Assembly (NCBI GenBank): GCA_024811115.1
Contig: JAKOGH010000216.1
Span: 310,001 to 374,000 of the forward strand
Direction: 5' to 3'
DNA from: Terana coerulea
Lineage: Eukaryota; Basidiomycota; Agaricomycetes; Polyporales; Phanerochaetaceae
Length of the DNA: 64,000 bases
Part shown: in pieces, positions 12,172-22,617 of the stretch
Layout: each line of letters opens with the position of its first letter
Position numbering within the stretch: the stretch's first letter is position 1
Program-made: the position numbers and the translations under genes
The notes under the pieces: generated by a model
What the model saw: only the letters and a program-made list of their open reading frames with translations
What the model was told of the DNA's origin: nothing
Databases searched by the model: none

Positions 12172-13083
12172 ATGGCCACCGAGACGACGAAGCCCCTCGT
12201 CCTCTACTCGGCGTACACGCCGAACGGCCTTGTGCCGACCGTCTTCCTCGAGGAGCTCAAAGTGCGTACCGCTCTCTCTCGCCGAGGCCCGCGCCGTGTG
12301 CTGACGTCGTTCTGCAGGAGGCGTATGGCGGTCCGGACTACGAGTGAGCCCCGCGCATACATGCATGCACCCACCGTCGCGCGCACTGACACGGCGCGCC
12401 GCAGCTTCGTGAAGATGTCGATCCGCGACGCGGACATCGGCAAGGTGCACAACCAGGTCAAGTCGGACTGGTTCCTCAAGATCAACCCGAACGGGCGCAT
12501 CCCCGCGCTCACGCACGACGGGTTCACCGTGTTCGAGACGTCCGCGGTCCTGCTCTGGCTCGCGCAGGAGTTCGACAAGGAGCAGAAGTTCTCGCACAGC
12601 CCCGCCAAGGATCCGAAGGGCTACAGCGAGGAGCTGCAGTGGCTCTTCTTCGCGGTGCGTGTCATATCAGGTGGATGTATGCGGTGTGCGCGAGTGTTGA
12701 TGGGCGTTGGCGTGTAGCACGGCGGTATTGGCCCCATGCAGGGCCAGGCGAACTTCTTCACCCACGCCGCACCTGAGAAGATGTACGTCCCGCTCTTCTT
12801 CCTTCGTTCCTGTCTTCACCATCTGACCCGTCCATTCAGTCCCTACGCGATCAACCGCTACGTGAACGAGACGAAGCGGCTGTACGGCGTGCTCGAGACC
12901 GTGCTTGAGGGCAAGGAGTACCTGCTCGGCACGTATGGCATCGCGGACATCAAGGCCTGGGGCTGGGTGTTCATCGCCGCGCGCACGGGTATATCCCTCG
13001 ACGAGTTCCCGCGGCTGAAGGCGTGGGTCGAGCGCATCAACGAGCGGCCCGCCGTCAAGGCGGGCAAGGCCAAGACTGATTGA
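12172..13083 (+). CDS. Glutathione S-transferase, Ure2p class (copy 1)
   Basis: Cytosolic glutathione transferase of the Ure2p class, common and expanded in wood-decay basidiomycetes, where it is thought to detoxify plant extractives. Five exons (12172-12261, 12318-12343, 12405-12654, 12718-12782, 12840-13083) encode 224 residues. The N-terminal thioredoxin fold shows YTPNGLVPTVFLEEL (the Asn is the usual class residue), SDWFLKINPNGRIPALTH with the cis-proline, and FETSAVLLWLAQEFD. The C-terminal helical domain contains NRYVNETKRLYGVLE and LLGTYGIADIKAW. An in-frame ATG at 12070 would add 34 residues resembling a targeting peptide, but it overlaps the TATA box, so I start at 12172. The next gene downstream is a tandem duplicate with the same intron positions. 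Confidence 0.92.
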
Positions 13084-13702
13084 ACCCCGGCGGAGAGCCC
13101 CCGGCTGTAACTGAAACGGAGAGTAGATGCAAATGCAATAGGCGTAGCATAGGATAATGAATACTTGTCGCTTTTGGTTCATTATTTTGAAAATGAAGCA
13201 CGGTACGAACTGGGTATAGGATAAATCTTCCCAATTTCAAGTTGAACAGGAATTTGTGCGAGTCGTTCTAGCGCCAGGACGCGTCCTTCTAAAGTCTATG
13301 TAAGCACGCACCCTTCGCGTCCTTCGCGACGCGCGTCGTGTCGCGTGCTGCTGATTTATCACATGTTTCTGATGCCAATCCTGCGATACTTAGTCAGCAG
13401 GGATCTCCAGAGGTTTACTAATCAAGCTCAAGCATCAGCCGGCATCCCGGCACGCACGAGCTCGCTCTCATGCGTTTCGCGTCAGTCCTTCGGTCTGGAC
13501 GCGTTCAACAGAGTTACTGACTTCTCTCAAGCTTAGAAATCTCTTAGTCAGTGCCGAACGGCCTTATTTTGATAATGAACGTTGGACAGACTCCTCCCTG
13601 ACATCTACGCGTCGGTTCATCGACAGACGCATGCCGCATCTGCCGATTCTTCCCGCTCACGATAGCTCCGTTCAACCTGGGGAGGAGCCTGGTCGCAGAT
13701 GT
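13084..13702. other. Spacer between the two glutathione transferase genes
   Basis: Contains the 3' region of copy 1 and the upstream promoter of copy 2. Short frames here are unrecognised; nothing else was seen. Confidence 0.4.
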
Positions 13703-13792
13703 GGTCGCGTCATCTCCTGCAATGCAATCCATAAGCACAAACCGCTTCTGCCAGTGTCATGCGGTCCCACTCCCCAGGCCCACATATATAAA
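13703..13792 (+). promoter_or_regulatory. Promoter of glutathione transferase 2: shared 12-mer and TATA box
   Basis: GGTCGCGTCATC at 13703-13714 and TATATAAA at 13785-13792 repeat the arrangement found before copy 1, here 71 bases apart. The TGACGCGAC core (reverse strand) resembles CRE/bZIP-type stress sites. As in copy 1 the TATA box overlaps an upstream ATG (13792). Confidence 0.5.
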
Positions 13793-13893
13793 TGCTTGCG
13801 GCGGCGTGCAGACAGCTTCCCAAGCTCACCCACTCTCTCACTCGCACCTCTCGCCTGCCCACTCACGCATCCGCACTCACCAAAGCAAGAGCT

Positions 13894-14789
13894 ATGGCTA
13901 CCGAAAGCACAAAGCCCGTCGTCCTCTACAACTTCCCCACGCCGAACGGCTGGGTGTCGACCATCCTGCTCGAGGAGCTCAAGGTGCGCGCGGGTGTCTC
14001 TCGCGCAAACGAATGCACCAACTAATGACCTTTGCAGGCCGCGTACGGTGCGCCCGACTATGAGTAAGCACCCCCATCCATCGCCCTTCGTCCATCCATG
14101 CTCACGCACCGCACAGAGTCGTGAAGATGTCCATCCGCGACTCGGACATCGGCAAGGAGCACAACCAGGTCAAGTCGGACTGGTTCCTCAAGATCAACCC
14201 GAACGGACGCATCCCCGCGCTCACCCACAAGGGCTTCAGCGTGTTCGAGACGTCCGCGATCCTGCTCTACCTCGCCGCGCAGTTCGACAAGGAGCAGAAG
14301 TTCTCGCACGACCCCGTCAAGGACCCGCAGGGCTACAGCCAGGAGCTGCAGTGGCTCTTCTTCACGGTGCGTGCCGTCCGTGGATGTATGCGGTGTGCGC
14401 GAGGGCTGAGTGGCATTGGCGTGTAGCACGGAGGTATTGGCCCCATGCAAGGCCAAGCGAACCACTTCAACCTCTATGCGCCTGAGAAGCTGTACGTTGC
14501 CGCTCCCCTTCCACTCTCTTCCTTCCTCACCTTCCACACTTCCCATAGCCCATACGCGATCAACCGCTACCTGAACGAGACCAAGCGGCTGTACGGCGTG
14601 CTCGAGACCGCGCTCGAGGGCAAGGAATACATACTGGGCACGTACGGCATCGCGGACATCAAGGCCTTTGGCTGGGTGCGCATCGCGCCCCGCACCGGTG
14701 TCCCCCTCGACGACTTCCCGAACCTCAAGGCGTGGGTCGACCGCATCGAGGCGCGCCCCGCCGTCCAGGCGGGCATCGCCGCCTCTTGA
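13894..14789 (+). CDS. Glutathione S-transferase, Ure2p class (copy 2)
   Basis: Tandem duplicate of the preceding gene. Five exons (13894-13983, 14038-14063, 14117-14366, 14427-14491, 14549-14789) give 223 residues with the same intron positions and phases. Visible motifs are FPTPNGWVSTILLEEL, SDWFLKINPNGRIPALTH, FETSAILLYLAAQFD, NRYLNETKRLYGVLE and ILGTYGIADIKAF. Exonic DNA is very similar to copy 1 while introns and the extreme C-terminus differ (QAGIAAS against KAGKAKTD), so the duplication is not brand new. The ATG at 13792 is rejected because it overlaps the TATA box. Intron 4 still carries a segment close to that of copy 1 (about 14380-14426). Confidence 0.92.
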
Positions 14790-15097
14790 AGCTTGAAGCT
14801 TGAAGCGCGGCGGAGGCTGTGACGTCGAAATCAATAACAAAGCTATGTCTGTAGGATAGACAATAGGTCTGTATCAATAATACTGCTCAACCTGAGGGTC
14901 ATGGGTTTGAAGTGCAAAACTTTGCAAGGCGGATGAGTGCACCGCGGCGGGGTGTTTCTCAGGTGATCTTCAATTTATGCATGGTTTTTGGCTGACCTCA
15001 AATCTCATGCCTACACACGCATACATCCACCCATACACGGCGTTCAAATTGATGGCGAACATCCCCAGCTCTGTAGCATGACCATCCATGTACGCGT
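14790..15097. other. Convergent intergenic region
   Basis: Lies between the stop of glutathione transferase 2 (plus) and the stop of array member A (minus). It must hold both 3' regions. The sequence after the stop repeats GAAGCTT three times (14787-14805). Confidence 0.4.
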
Positions 15098-16980
15098 CTA
15101 TCTCCTCGCCGCGCATTTCTTCTTATGCTCTTTCCAGTCCCTGTGCAGTCGCGTTGGCAGGAGATCCTCAAGTAGCAACGATGATGGGACTTACGTCTTC
15201 TGACACGCGACCGAGCAATACTTCGCCGCGCCCGCACACCGGGAGCACTTCTTCATCTTCAGGTCCTTCTCGTCCCGCCGCTCGCACGCCGGGCTGCAGC
15301 ACGCGCCCTCACGCGTCCACTTCGCGTGGACGCCCTCTTCCGTCACGCCCAGCACCCTCGCAAGCTCAGACCATATCTCCAGCGCCTTCGCCGCGCCGTT
15401 CTGCGGGGTGCCGCGGGCGTCGGTCTGTGCAAGCGGTTGTAGGTGCCGGACGGTGCGGATGTGCGCGTGCTCGACCTGCCGGAGGAGGGCGGCGCTGTAC
15501 GCGTCTTGCCAGGACGCGACGGCGGCGGGCGTGGGCAGATCCCGTGGGTGCTGAGTGTCCTTGCAGATGAAGGTGAACGTCGACAGGACGATGTAGACGG
15601 CGTATGCTGCGCGTTCCATCCGGATTGATGCTGCAGAACAGTGTGAGAAATGTGTGCAAGCGAAGACGTAAAGAAACAACGCACGCAGGTTCTCTGTCGC
15701 AGCGCGGCACATCGCGAACGACGCAAGCTCGATACTCCCCATGGCGAACTGCTCAGGAGCAAGCGAGGAAAAGTAAGGTTGCTGCGTTTGGTCACCGCCG
15801 AACGAACTGTACGCACCCAAGCATCAGGGATCACGACATATAGTGACCTGCTGGAGAGTCCACGTACATGAGACATACGAATCCTGAGTGGAACAGGTCC
15901 AGCATGGGGCCCTTTCCCTTCACGATCTGTCGTTTCAATGCCGCGACAATGTGCTTATCGGTACGAGCGTTGGCGAATGGCTTCGAGTACGGCCTGGTTT
16001 CCGTCAGGAAGCATGCCGCTGCGTCAAATTCTAGCTTAAGAGCCTTGTCCACAACTTCGGGATTCTAGTACGAATAGAACTGTGTCACTATCGTGGGGTA
16101 GAAAAGTAGGGCATAACTCACGTTGAACCACTCATTAAATCGTTGAATCAATGTGTTTACACCGAGCAGCTGCACCGCCTTGATTTGCCGGTTGGCTGGC
16201 AAGTTGTACAGCTCAGCATTGGGATGTTTGAGATAGAAAAGCTCGCGTATGATAACGTTCATGCCGTTGCGATTAGGATGGCACATGTGCGTATAACAGG
16301 TCAGAAGGATTGTCAGTGCCTGTTCGCTGGAGAAAATATGGCTGCGGAAGCGGGATGAACAGGGGTGAGGGTGCGAAGAACACAACTTACGTGCCCAGTT
16401 GACACACGTCGGTGGCATAGTGAAAGAGCCTGACCACCCTGACCCGCAAATCATCGCCAAACTGGCCGGCAGGGAGCAGCTTCGGAAAGTCTTTCGAAAT
16501 CTTGGCCACGATCTGCTCAAACCGCGCTTTGACGTTTCTGGCGACGACAGCGTCCTCCGGTCCTGGTTCATTGCCGTCCAGCTTGGTGATGTATAGCTCG
16601 TGCATTGCGTTGACCACGCCAATCAACGGCAACTCCCACAGTGGAGATCCACCTCCTTCGTACGCAAGGTCGTCCACCGAGACTCCCTCCCGCAGGCCTG
16701 TCGGGACGTACCCGTCCACGAGCATCTTCAAGATGGAGTCGACCATGAACGCCGTCCGCAGCGTTCTGTCCTTCACAATCCAGTTCATGAGCGCGGTGCT
16801 GTACATTGGATCAATTTTTCTCCCATCCAGCCCGCACGCTCGAGTAATGTAGAGCCGCGGGTTGGCGTGAAACTGCGGTATGGTCTCTTTGGCAGCTTGA
16901 CACTCCTCAGCTGCGTCGCAGTTACAGTTGATGTGATGGTGATGCAGGGTACGCATCTGCTCAGAGGGACGTTGGGACAT
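15098..16980 (-). CDS. MYND zinc-finger protein, array member A (complete)
   Basis: First (leftmost) member of the minus-strand array. From ATG 16980 the protein has an N-terminal Cys pair (INCNC), the array motif RACGLDGRKID, WELPLIGVVNAM, DFPKLLPAGQF, LLTCYTHMCHPNRN, LLGVNTLIQRFNEWF and GSIELASFAMC. It ends with a MYND finger. The finger is split by an intron (about 15141-15194): KKCSRC, YCSVACQK before it and DWKEHKKKC in the last exon, which ends at 15098. MYND fingers usually bind proline-rich peptides; the long N-terminal region has no function I can name. A longer open frame to 17088 exists, but 16980 matches the starts of the paralogues. Several introns interrupt the helical part. Confidence 0.85.
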
Positions 16981-17483
16981 CCTGGAGAAGGTGGCGGCCT
17001 GCACGTTCAAGTTGTGCCCGAGAGAGGGTTCCAGTAAGTGCGCTTTGACGCCTGGCCGAGTTGGGTGGAGAGCGGCAGTGATGCACATGTGATGTCGGGA
17101 CGTATGAATGAAAACTGAGCAACTTCAAGAGGGTAAAGGTGTGTATGCTGCGAAGAGACAATATTAATAGCAGAGGGATAAAGGTTGCGACTCGCCAAAA
17201 TTGGTCTCGAGCCATATGATGGGCGCTATCACGGAACTGTACTCGCCATGTGGCGTGGGTAAGTTTAGGTGCGACAAGTCTTGGACAAGTCTTCAAGCAA
17301 CCGAGACGACATGAAGAAGATTGAATATTTTGATGAAACAAGCAATACGTGAAAATGAATCGGTGTACAGCGATATCAGCACACAGCAAATGTTACTACA
17401 CACAACAATTAATGTCATCGAGCCTCTTCACCGGTACCAGTTTGAGGAGGGTAGCGTGGTCATGAAAGCACTTTAATCATACC

Positions 17484-17660
17484 CTCGCCACACAAATTCT
17501 TGTGATATTTCTAGTCACTGTGCAGCCGCGTCAGCAGGAGGCACTTCAGCAAAGATAGATATGTAAACTTACGCCTTCTGGCACGCGGCCGAGCAGTACC
17601 TGACCGTGCCCCCGCACCGCGCGCACTTCTTCAGCTTGACGTCCTTCTCGGTTTTATGCC
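17484..17660 (-). pseudogene. Orphan MYND finger fragment with stop in place of the conserved Trp
   Basis: Reading the minus strand from 17660: HKTEKDVKLKKCARC, then RYCSAACQKA, a GTAAGT donor, and after an acceptor at 17518 the tail D-stop-KYHKNLC. This is the same exon split as in the complete array members, and the finger resembles member A. The tryptophan of the DWxxHK motif (TGG) reads TAG at 17511-17513. No array-type coding region precedes it, so it is a detached, decayed finger. It lies about 1.4 kb downstream of member C, which lacks its own finger. Confidence 0.75.
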
Positions 17661-17662
17661 CA

Positions 17663-19019
17663 AGCTGTGTTTCCAAAAGCGCTCACGCCCAGTGAGAAGC
17701 GACATTGCGCATATCCGTTCTCAAACGCACCTGTATGTAAACACGTTATGGAATATGTTTCTGTCTGCTTCTACCGTATTTGGGCCTATTTGTCAGCGCG
17801 CTTAATGTTACATAATCGCGACGTCCGACACCGACGCGTCCGCTCGACGTGCGTCACGATGCTCATGTCGACGCGACCAGCCCCATTGCGCAGTGTCATG
17901 CATGCGACGCGTAGCGCGATGCGAACATTGCTCGTCCTTGTCGTGGCGAGTTGCGCATCCTGCTCTGCGCACCTCGACGCGCGCCTGTTGCCCACGCGTC
18001 CCGCCGATCTTACCCTCCGCCCCGCTCCCAATCTGGAACCCTCGGCAGTTTGCGCTTAGCATAAGGAGGACGAGCGTGCCCCAAGTGACAAGTCCACTTT
18101 GCTGCGCACGACCACCATCTCCACCATCCCCGCCATCCGTTCCGATTCACCTCCCCGACCGGCCTGCCCCCTTTTATTCGACAAGCATGGACAGATGTCG
18201 CCCGGGAGCATCCTCTGCGCAAAGACTACGGGCTGAGCAGGTACCGGTAAGTGTAGACTTCTAAAAACATGAACTGTTCTGATAAGGCTGCATATATGCG
18301 TCTCAAAATCATGCGGAGGGCTCTACACGGCATTATTACAGGCACGTCGTTACCGATCTTCAACGTTCGTGCGCGAAAGGCGACAACAACGCAGATTGAA
18401 GGGTTGCACGTATGGGCGATGTATGTAACTACAGCTATTCAAAATTGGACTAACTTTACTATTCTATAGAGATGTGTAGCAACATTGTGCGGCCTGTACG
18501 TGGTATGATCTAGCCTTTTGCGCTCAGTAAACACAACACTAAAGCAATACACAGATCCCCGACCATCCTCGCACTGTCAGGAGTCACTCAGCTACCCCTC
18601 ATCAATCATCCTCATACGCGCAACCGTTGGCTATGTTGATGCAGCTTGAGAACCGCGCTCGGAGAGTTACCCGCCACCCAAGTCCGCCTGTCTGCTCTGC
18701 AAGCACGAGCCTCGTGAGTGCTATGTACAGACTGCCTTGAGTCATCCACCTAATATCTTTGACTTAGCATGCTGGATAGGCTGTATTACGGATTGGAACT
18801 GCTAGATACAAGTGTATATACAGCATATAATGAGAACATTTCCTTACATATCCTCACATACGAGAACGGTTCTGAACGTTTCGTGACGGGCGCTATATGT
18901 GCCTATCTGTTCCTATCCTTCCAGTTTTTCTGTTCCTGAGCGCAACTGTCCTCTTTTATCCTCAATGACGCTGAGCGCGTTTCTAAACATCTCTCCACAT
19001 TGTCGATTCTCACTGGGGT
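17663..19019. other. 1.35-kb stretch between orphan finger and member C, no gene seen
   Basis: Short open frames on both strands (for example 17786-18062 and 17893-18264) have no recognisable domain and overlap each other. Right at the left side of member C (about 18897-18945, minus strand) a short frame reads QEQKNWKDRNR and then stops, faintly like a MYND tail. The stretch may be an insertion that separated member C from the finger at 17.5 kb; no terminal repeats were found to prove this. Confidence 0.35.
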
Positions 19020-20523
19020 TCACGGCCGCAGTTGACAGAGCGTGGCTACCGATACGATCTCGATCTGCTCCTTGAAGGCGGTTTTGTACGACTCTAACCA
19101 CGCGTGATTCTCAGCGGGATCTGCCAGGTCCGCGTCGGGATTTACTAGGCCGCCGGTAACAAATCGCAGGTATGACACCCATGAATGCTCCTTTACTAAA
19201 ACGTTGCTTTTAGTAAATAGATGCGCCTGGCCAAGTAAAAAAATCCGACGAACTGACGCCAGTGTCCTTTGCAAACTTGCACATCGCATGCGACGCAAGC
19301 TGCATCGAACCGAGCTTGAGATGTCCTGGCGCCTGTGCCAACATGTAAGAGCGTTTGCGACCTGTAGCTCTACAAGCCAGCGCGTTAGCTCGCGGTATCT
19401 CGCAGTAAGTTTCACGTACATCAGAATATTGAAACCTAACCGCATAATTGGCAGGGTTTCGTCTGGGTTCCCCTTTTCCCATTGACGCCACATAGCGGCG
19501 ATGACGTGCCTATACATTTGCGCGTTAACGAGAGCCTTGACATGAGGGAGGTCTTGCAAAATAAAAGCTGAAAGAGTGTGAAGCTCGCTGTTGAGGTCTT
19601 GGTCTATTATCTCGGGGCTCTGACAGCCGCAAAGCGTTACAATCGGTGAGCAAGACAGCGGCAATGACTACAGCGATTCGAAGCTTGCATTCAGCCAGTC
19701 AAGGAAGCACTGAACGAGCGTGTTCATGCCAATCATGCGAATTGCTCTGCTGTGGCGATCCGCGGGCACGATGTACCCTTGCGTATCAGCATCCTGACCT
19801 TTGATGAGCGAAGCAATAAACATGTTAACTTGATATCGGTTAGGAGGCGCCATGTGCCTCCAGCAGTTCATCAGAATTTCCAAGGCGAGCTCGTTGCGGA
19901 AGATACCACTGGTGGACACAGATTTCGTCAGGTATGCGCACCAAGCTGACACCACAGCTTAGAAAGGGCACTTACTCTCCGTTCTTATATGCTTCCATAT
20001 ACCATTCAAAGGTTTTAACAACGGTTTCACGGCGGAAATCGGCGTTGGGCCCCGCAGGCAAGATCTTCGGGAAGTCTCTCGCAATGCGCTCGACAATCCT
20101 CTTCCAGCTCGCCGCTACCTTTGTCAATATCACCGCGTCGTCGCGTCCCGGATATGCTGTTTGCTCAGCAATGGACCACAGCGCGTTGCAAACGCCAACG
20201 AGTGGCAACTCCCAGTCGCACCCGATGGATGCATACATAGTCACTTCTTCGGGGAGTGTCTCCTCGGGTACTGGGCGGTTGCAGCCATCAAGAATCATCG
20301 ATATGAAGCCGTCGACGAGCCGCGCAGTTCGATCCTCCCTGTTGCGCACAGTGACGTTGACTAGGAGGTTGATGTACCGTCCTTCTACTGGCCTCCCGTC
20401 CTCGCCAAAAGCCCGCCGAAGGTAGGACTCCGGATTGGCACGGTGCAAGGCCGCAGTCCGCATCGCATTATCCCACTCTTGGGCTGGGTCGCAGCCGCAG
20501 GTTGCGCTGTGCATGTGGCCCAT
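19020..20523 (-). CDS. Array member C, lacks MYND finger, apparent frameshifts
   Basis: From ATG 20523 (MGHMHSATCGCDP) it has the N-terminal Cys pair, RRAFGEDGRPVE, DWELPLVGVCNAL, DFPKILPAGPNADFRRETVV, LMNCWRHMAPPNRY, MIGMNTLVQCFLDWLN, HVIAAMWRQWEKGNPDE and GSMQLASHAMC. After that, the frame changes at a run of seven T (about 19246-19252); with one T fewer it runs on as DFLLGQAHLFTKSN and ends at the TGA at 19020. A further shift would add the pre-finger helix (FRNALSVIEDK), but no CxxC pairs follow. A longer open frame upstream reaches 20763; I prefer 20523 because it matches the paralogues. It may be a finger-less protein or a decaying gene. Confidence 0.65.
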
Positions 20524-21591
20524 GGCGTTTTCAAGTTGGGGTTGGGGCTGGGGTGCTGCTGGACTGGCATACTGCCGGCGAGCGAGTGCCGCATTGCGTT
20601 CTGCGAAGCAGAAACCAAAGAGACAGTCGAGATACATCACGAAGCCGAGCACGTACCTGCACTTGTTTTGAAAGAGCCAACGAATGTCGTGGACATAGTC
20701 AAAGAGTCCTTCCAAGCTCTTATCGAGTGGCCCGAGCTTACATTGTTCGCGGTAGAGACCCACGTGGCGACTCGATCATGAAGCGGAGCGCCCGTGATCC
20801 GGACTACTGCATGTGGCGACGCTCCTGCCTTTCGCGACTACCGTGATCGTTGACGGCGCTATGGCAGCGACGACTTCAAGTTGGGCTCCTAAGGCGATAC
20901 TGCAGCAGCATAATGCGACTGAAATACTCTGGCTATAGCTTTTCGTCACCTATTATGTTCATCCCGCTAACTTCAAATATGTCCAGCCAAGGCTGTTCAT
21001 TTCCGTGGTATTTGCAACGAACCCGGGCGCGGGCAGTAGAGCCTCGTCGACGCGTGTATGCACTGTGGCGGGGAACTGTGCCCGCTTTTGTCTCCGCTCT
21101 GTGCAAGTCTCATCAGGAAAAGCAAGCCATCGCAACTTGAGAAATATTCACGGCACCGACTTTGCAAGATTGGCCACACGCAGTGGCTCGTTCACGCCAT
21201 AGCAATGTACACAACCACACTGTTCATACGCTGGAAAAGTGTCTGTCAGTTTTGGTGATAATTTAGTCTCTGTTGGAGAATGCTTACAGCTTTGCAAACT
21301 ACATCGGGGTAAAAATGCGGATATTACAAGCCGGTAATCGTTTACCTAACGCTCTGTGATGCAGACCGACGCTTTTGCTCTGCTTATGACCTCGCCTTTG
21401 TATAACGGCGCATGCGGCAGGGGAAAAATAGGACAGTCTTGCCCGCGCTGAGAGCACGGCATGCCTGCCGACGACCAAGCCTGTACCTCGCTTAGCGTTC
21501 TGCACGCACCGGCGCACGGAACAGCACCGCTCTCGTGATCGGGAGAAACCAAGTCTCGAGTGCCGCTCATTGCGAGCATCGTGGCCTGGCG
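20524..21591. other. 1.07-kb divergent intergenic region
   Basis: Separates member C (minus) from the cerato-platanin gene (plus). An open frame continuous with member C extends to 20763 with hydrophobic content but no recognised domain. Nothing else was identified. Confidence 0.4.
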
Positions 21592-21598
21592 TATATAA
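21592..21598 (+). promoter_or_regulatory. TATA box of the cerato-platanin gene
   Basis: TATATAA lies 109 bases before the start codon at 21707, a normal position for a gene with a short 5' leader. Confidence 0.6.
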
Positions 21599-21706
21599 CG
21601 AGGAGGGTACGCACTGGGAAGGGCATCCTCGAAAACCCGTTCGACATTTCCTACGCACCCTATCATCTATTTCACGACTAGTATCGATATAGTACCTCTC
21701 TGCACA

Positions 21707-22210
21707 ATGATGTTCTCCATCTCTGCTGCCGTCCTCGCCTTCGTCGCTGTCGCCGCCGCCGCTCCGTCTGATGTCACTACCGTCACTGTGTCGTACGACC
21801 AAACGTACGACAACGCGGCTGGTGACCTGCACAACGTCGTCTGCTCGGATGGCGCCAACGGCCTCTTGACAAAGGGTGAGCCCTCTCCTTCCTAGTCTTT
21901 GTCCCGAATCTCTTGCTGAACGCTCGTGCGATGGGCAGGCTACACCACCTTCGGCTCTTTGCCCGGCTTCTCCAACATCGGCGGCGCGGCGGCGATCGCG
22001 GGCTTCAACTCTGAGGAATGCGGCTCGTGCTGGCAGCTCACGTACAACGGCGTGTCCATCAACGTGCTCGCCATCGACCACACCGACGCAGGCTTCAACA
22101 TCGCGCTCGGTGCCCTCGACAGGCTTACCAACAACCAGGGCCAGTTCCTCGGGCGCATCGACGCCCAGGCGACCCAGGTTGCGGGCACCGCGTGCGGCCT
22201 CCCTGCTTGA
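21707..22210 (+). CDS. Cerato-platanin family secreted protein
   Basis: Small secreted cysteine protein; family members bind chitin oligomers, loosen cell-wall material and can elicit plant defence. Two exons (21707-21875, 21939-22210) give 146 residues. A hydrophobic signal peptide (FSISAAVLAFVAVAAAA) precedes VTVSYDQTYDNAAGDLHNVV, the typical mature start. The four conserved Cys are in VVCSDG, ECGSCWQL and TACGL. The motifs GFNSEECGSCW, AIDHTDAGFNIA and the C-terminal ALDRLTNNQ are standard for the family. A second ATG follows directly at 21710 and would serve equally. It sits as a lone plus-strand gene inside the minus-strand MYND array. Confidence 0.95.
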
Positions 22211-22617
22211 GCGGCTGGATATGTTGTGAGTTAACCCTCGCTTTGCTTGCGGGAGTAAATGTATGCTCACCTTTCCTGAACCAGCAGATCGCCTACTATG
22301 TGACCACTACCATCTGAAGGGGGATGAGCGTTACTTGCACATCATTTCACGGACTTCATGACTCACGCATCATTCACGGGCTTCACATGAGTTATCGTAA
22401 TCATCGACACGGACATCTTCGTCTTCGGACTCTTCATGGACTATAGTTAGGTTGGGTTAGTAGGGGGTCAATGGTCAATTGTTCAACTGCGAAGGACAGA
22501 ACGATGCGAAAATGCGATGAGATCAAGAAGTCATGGCTCACCTGTATCCTGTTCTCTCATAATTGCGGCGGTTTCATGTCTCGTATGTGTACTACATGGT
22601 TCCATTGCGATTTGTTT
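22211..22617. other. Intergenic region after cerato-platanin
   Basis: Between two convergent genes. Around 22345-22440 short phrases such as TTCACGGACTTCATGA recur in altered form, a weak degenerate repeat. No gene was seen. Confidence 0.35.

Noticed and set aside
13631..14485. 284-codon open frame on the plus strand
   Set aside because: It runs through promoter, exons and introns of glutathione transferase 2 in the wrong frame.
14058..14840. 260-codon open frame antisense to glutathione transferase 2
   Set aside because: It mirrors codon bias of the real gene and crosses its introns.
21299..22270. 323-codon open frame on the minus strand
   Set aside because: It lies antisense to the cerato-platanin gene, is arginine-rich and has no domain; it is a shadow of GC-rich coding sequence.
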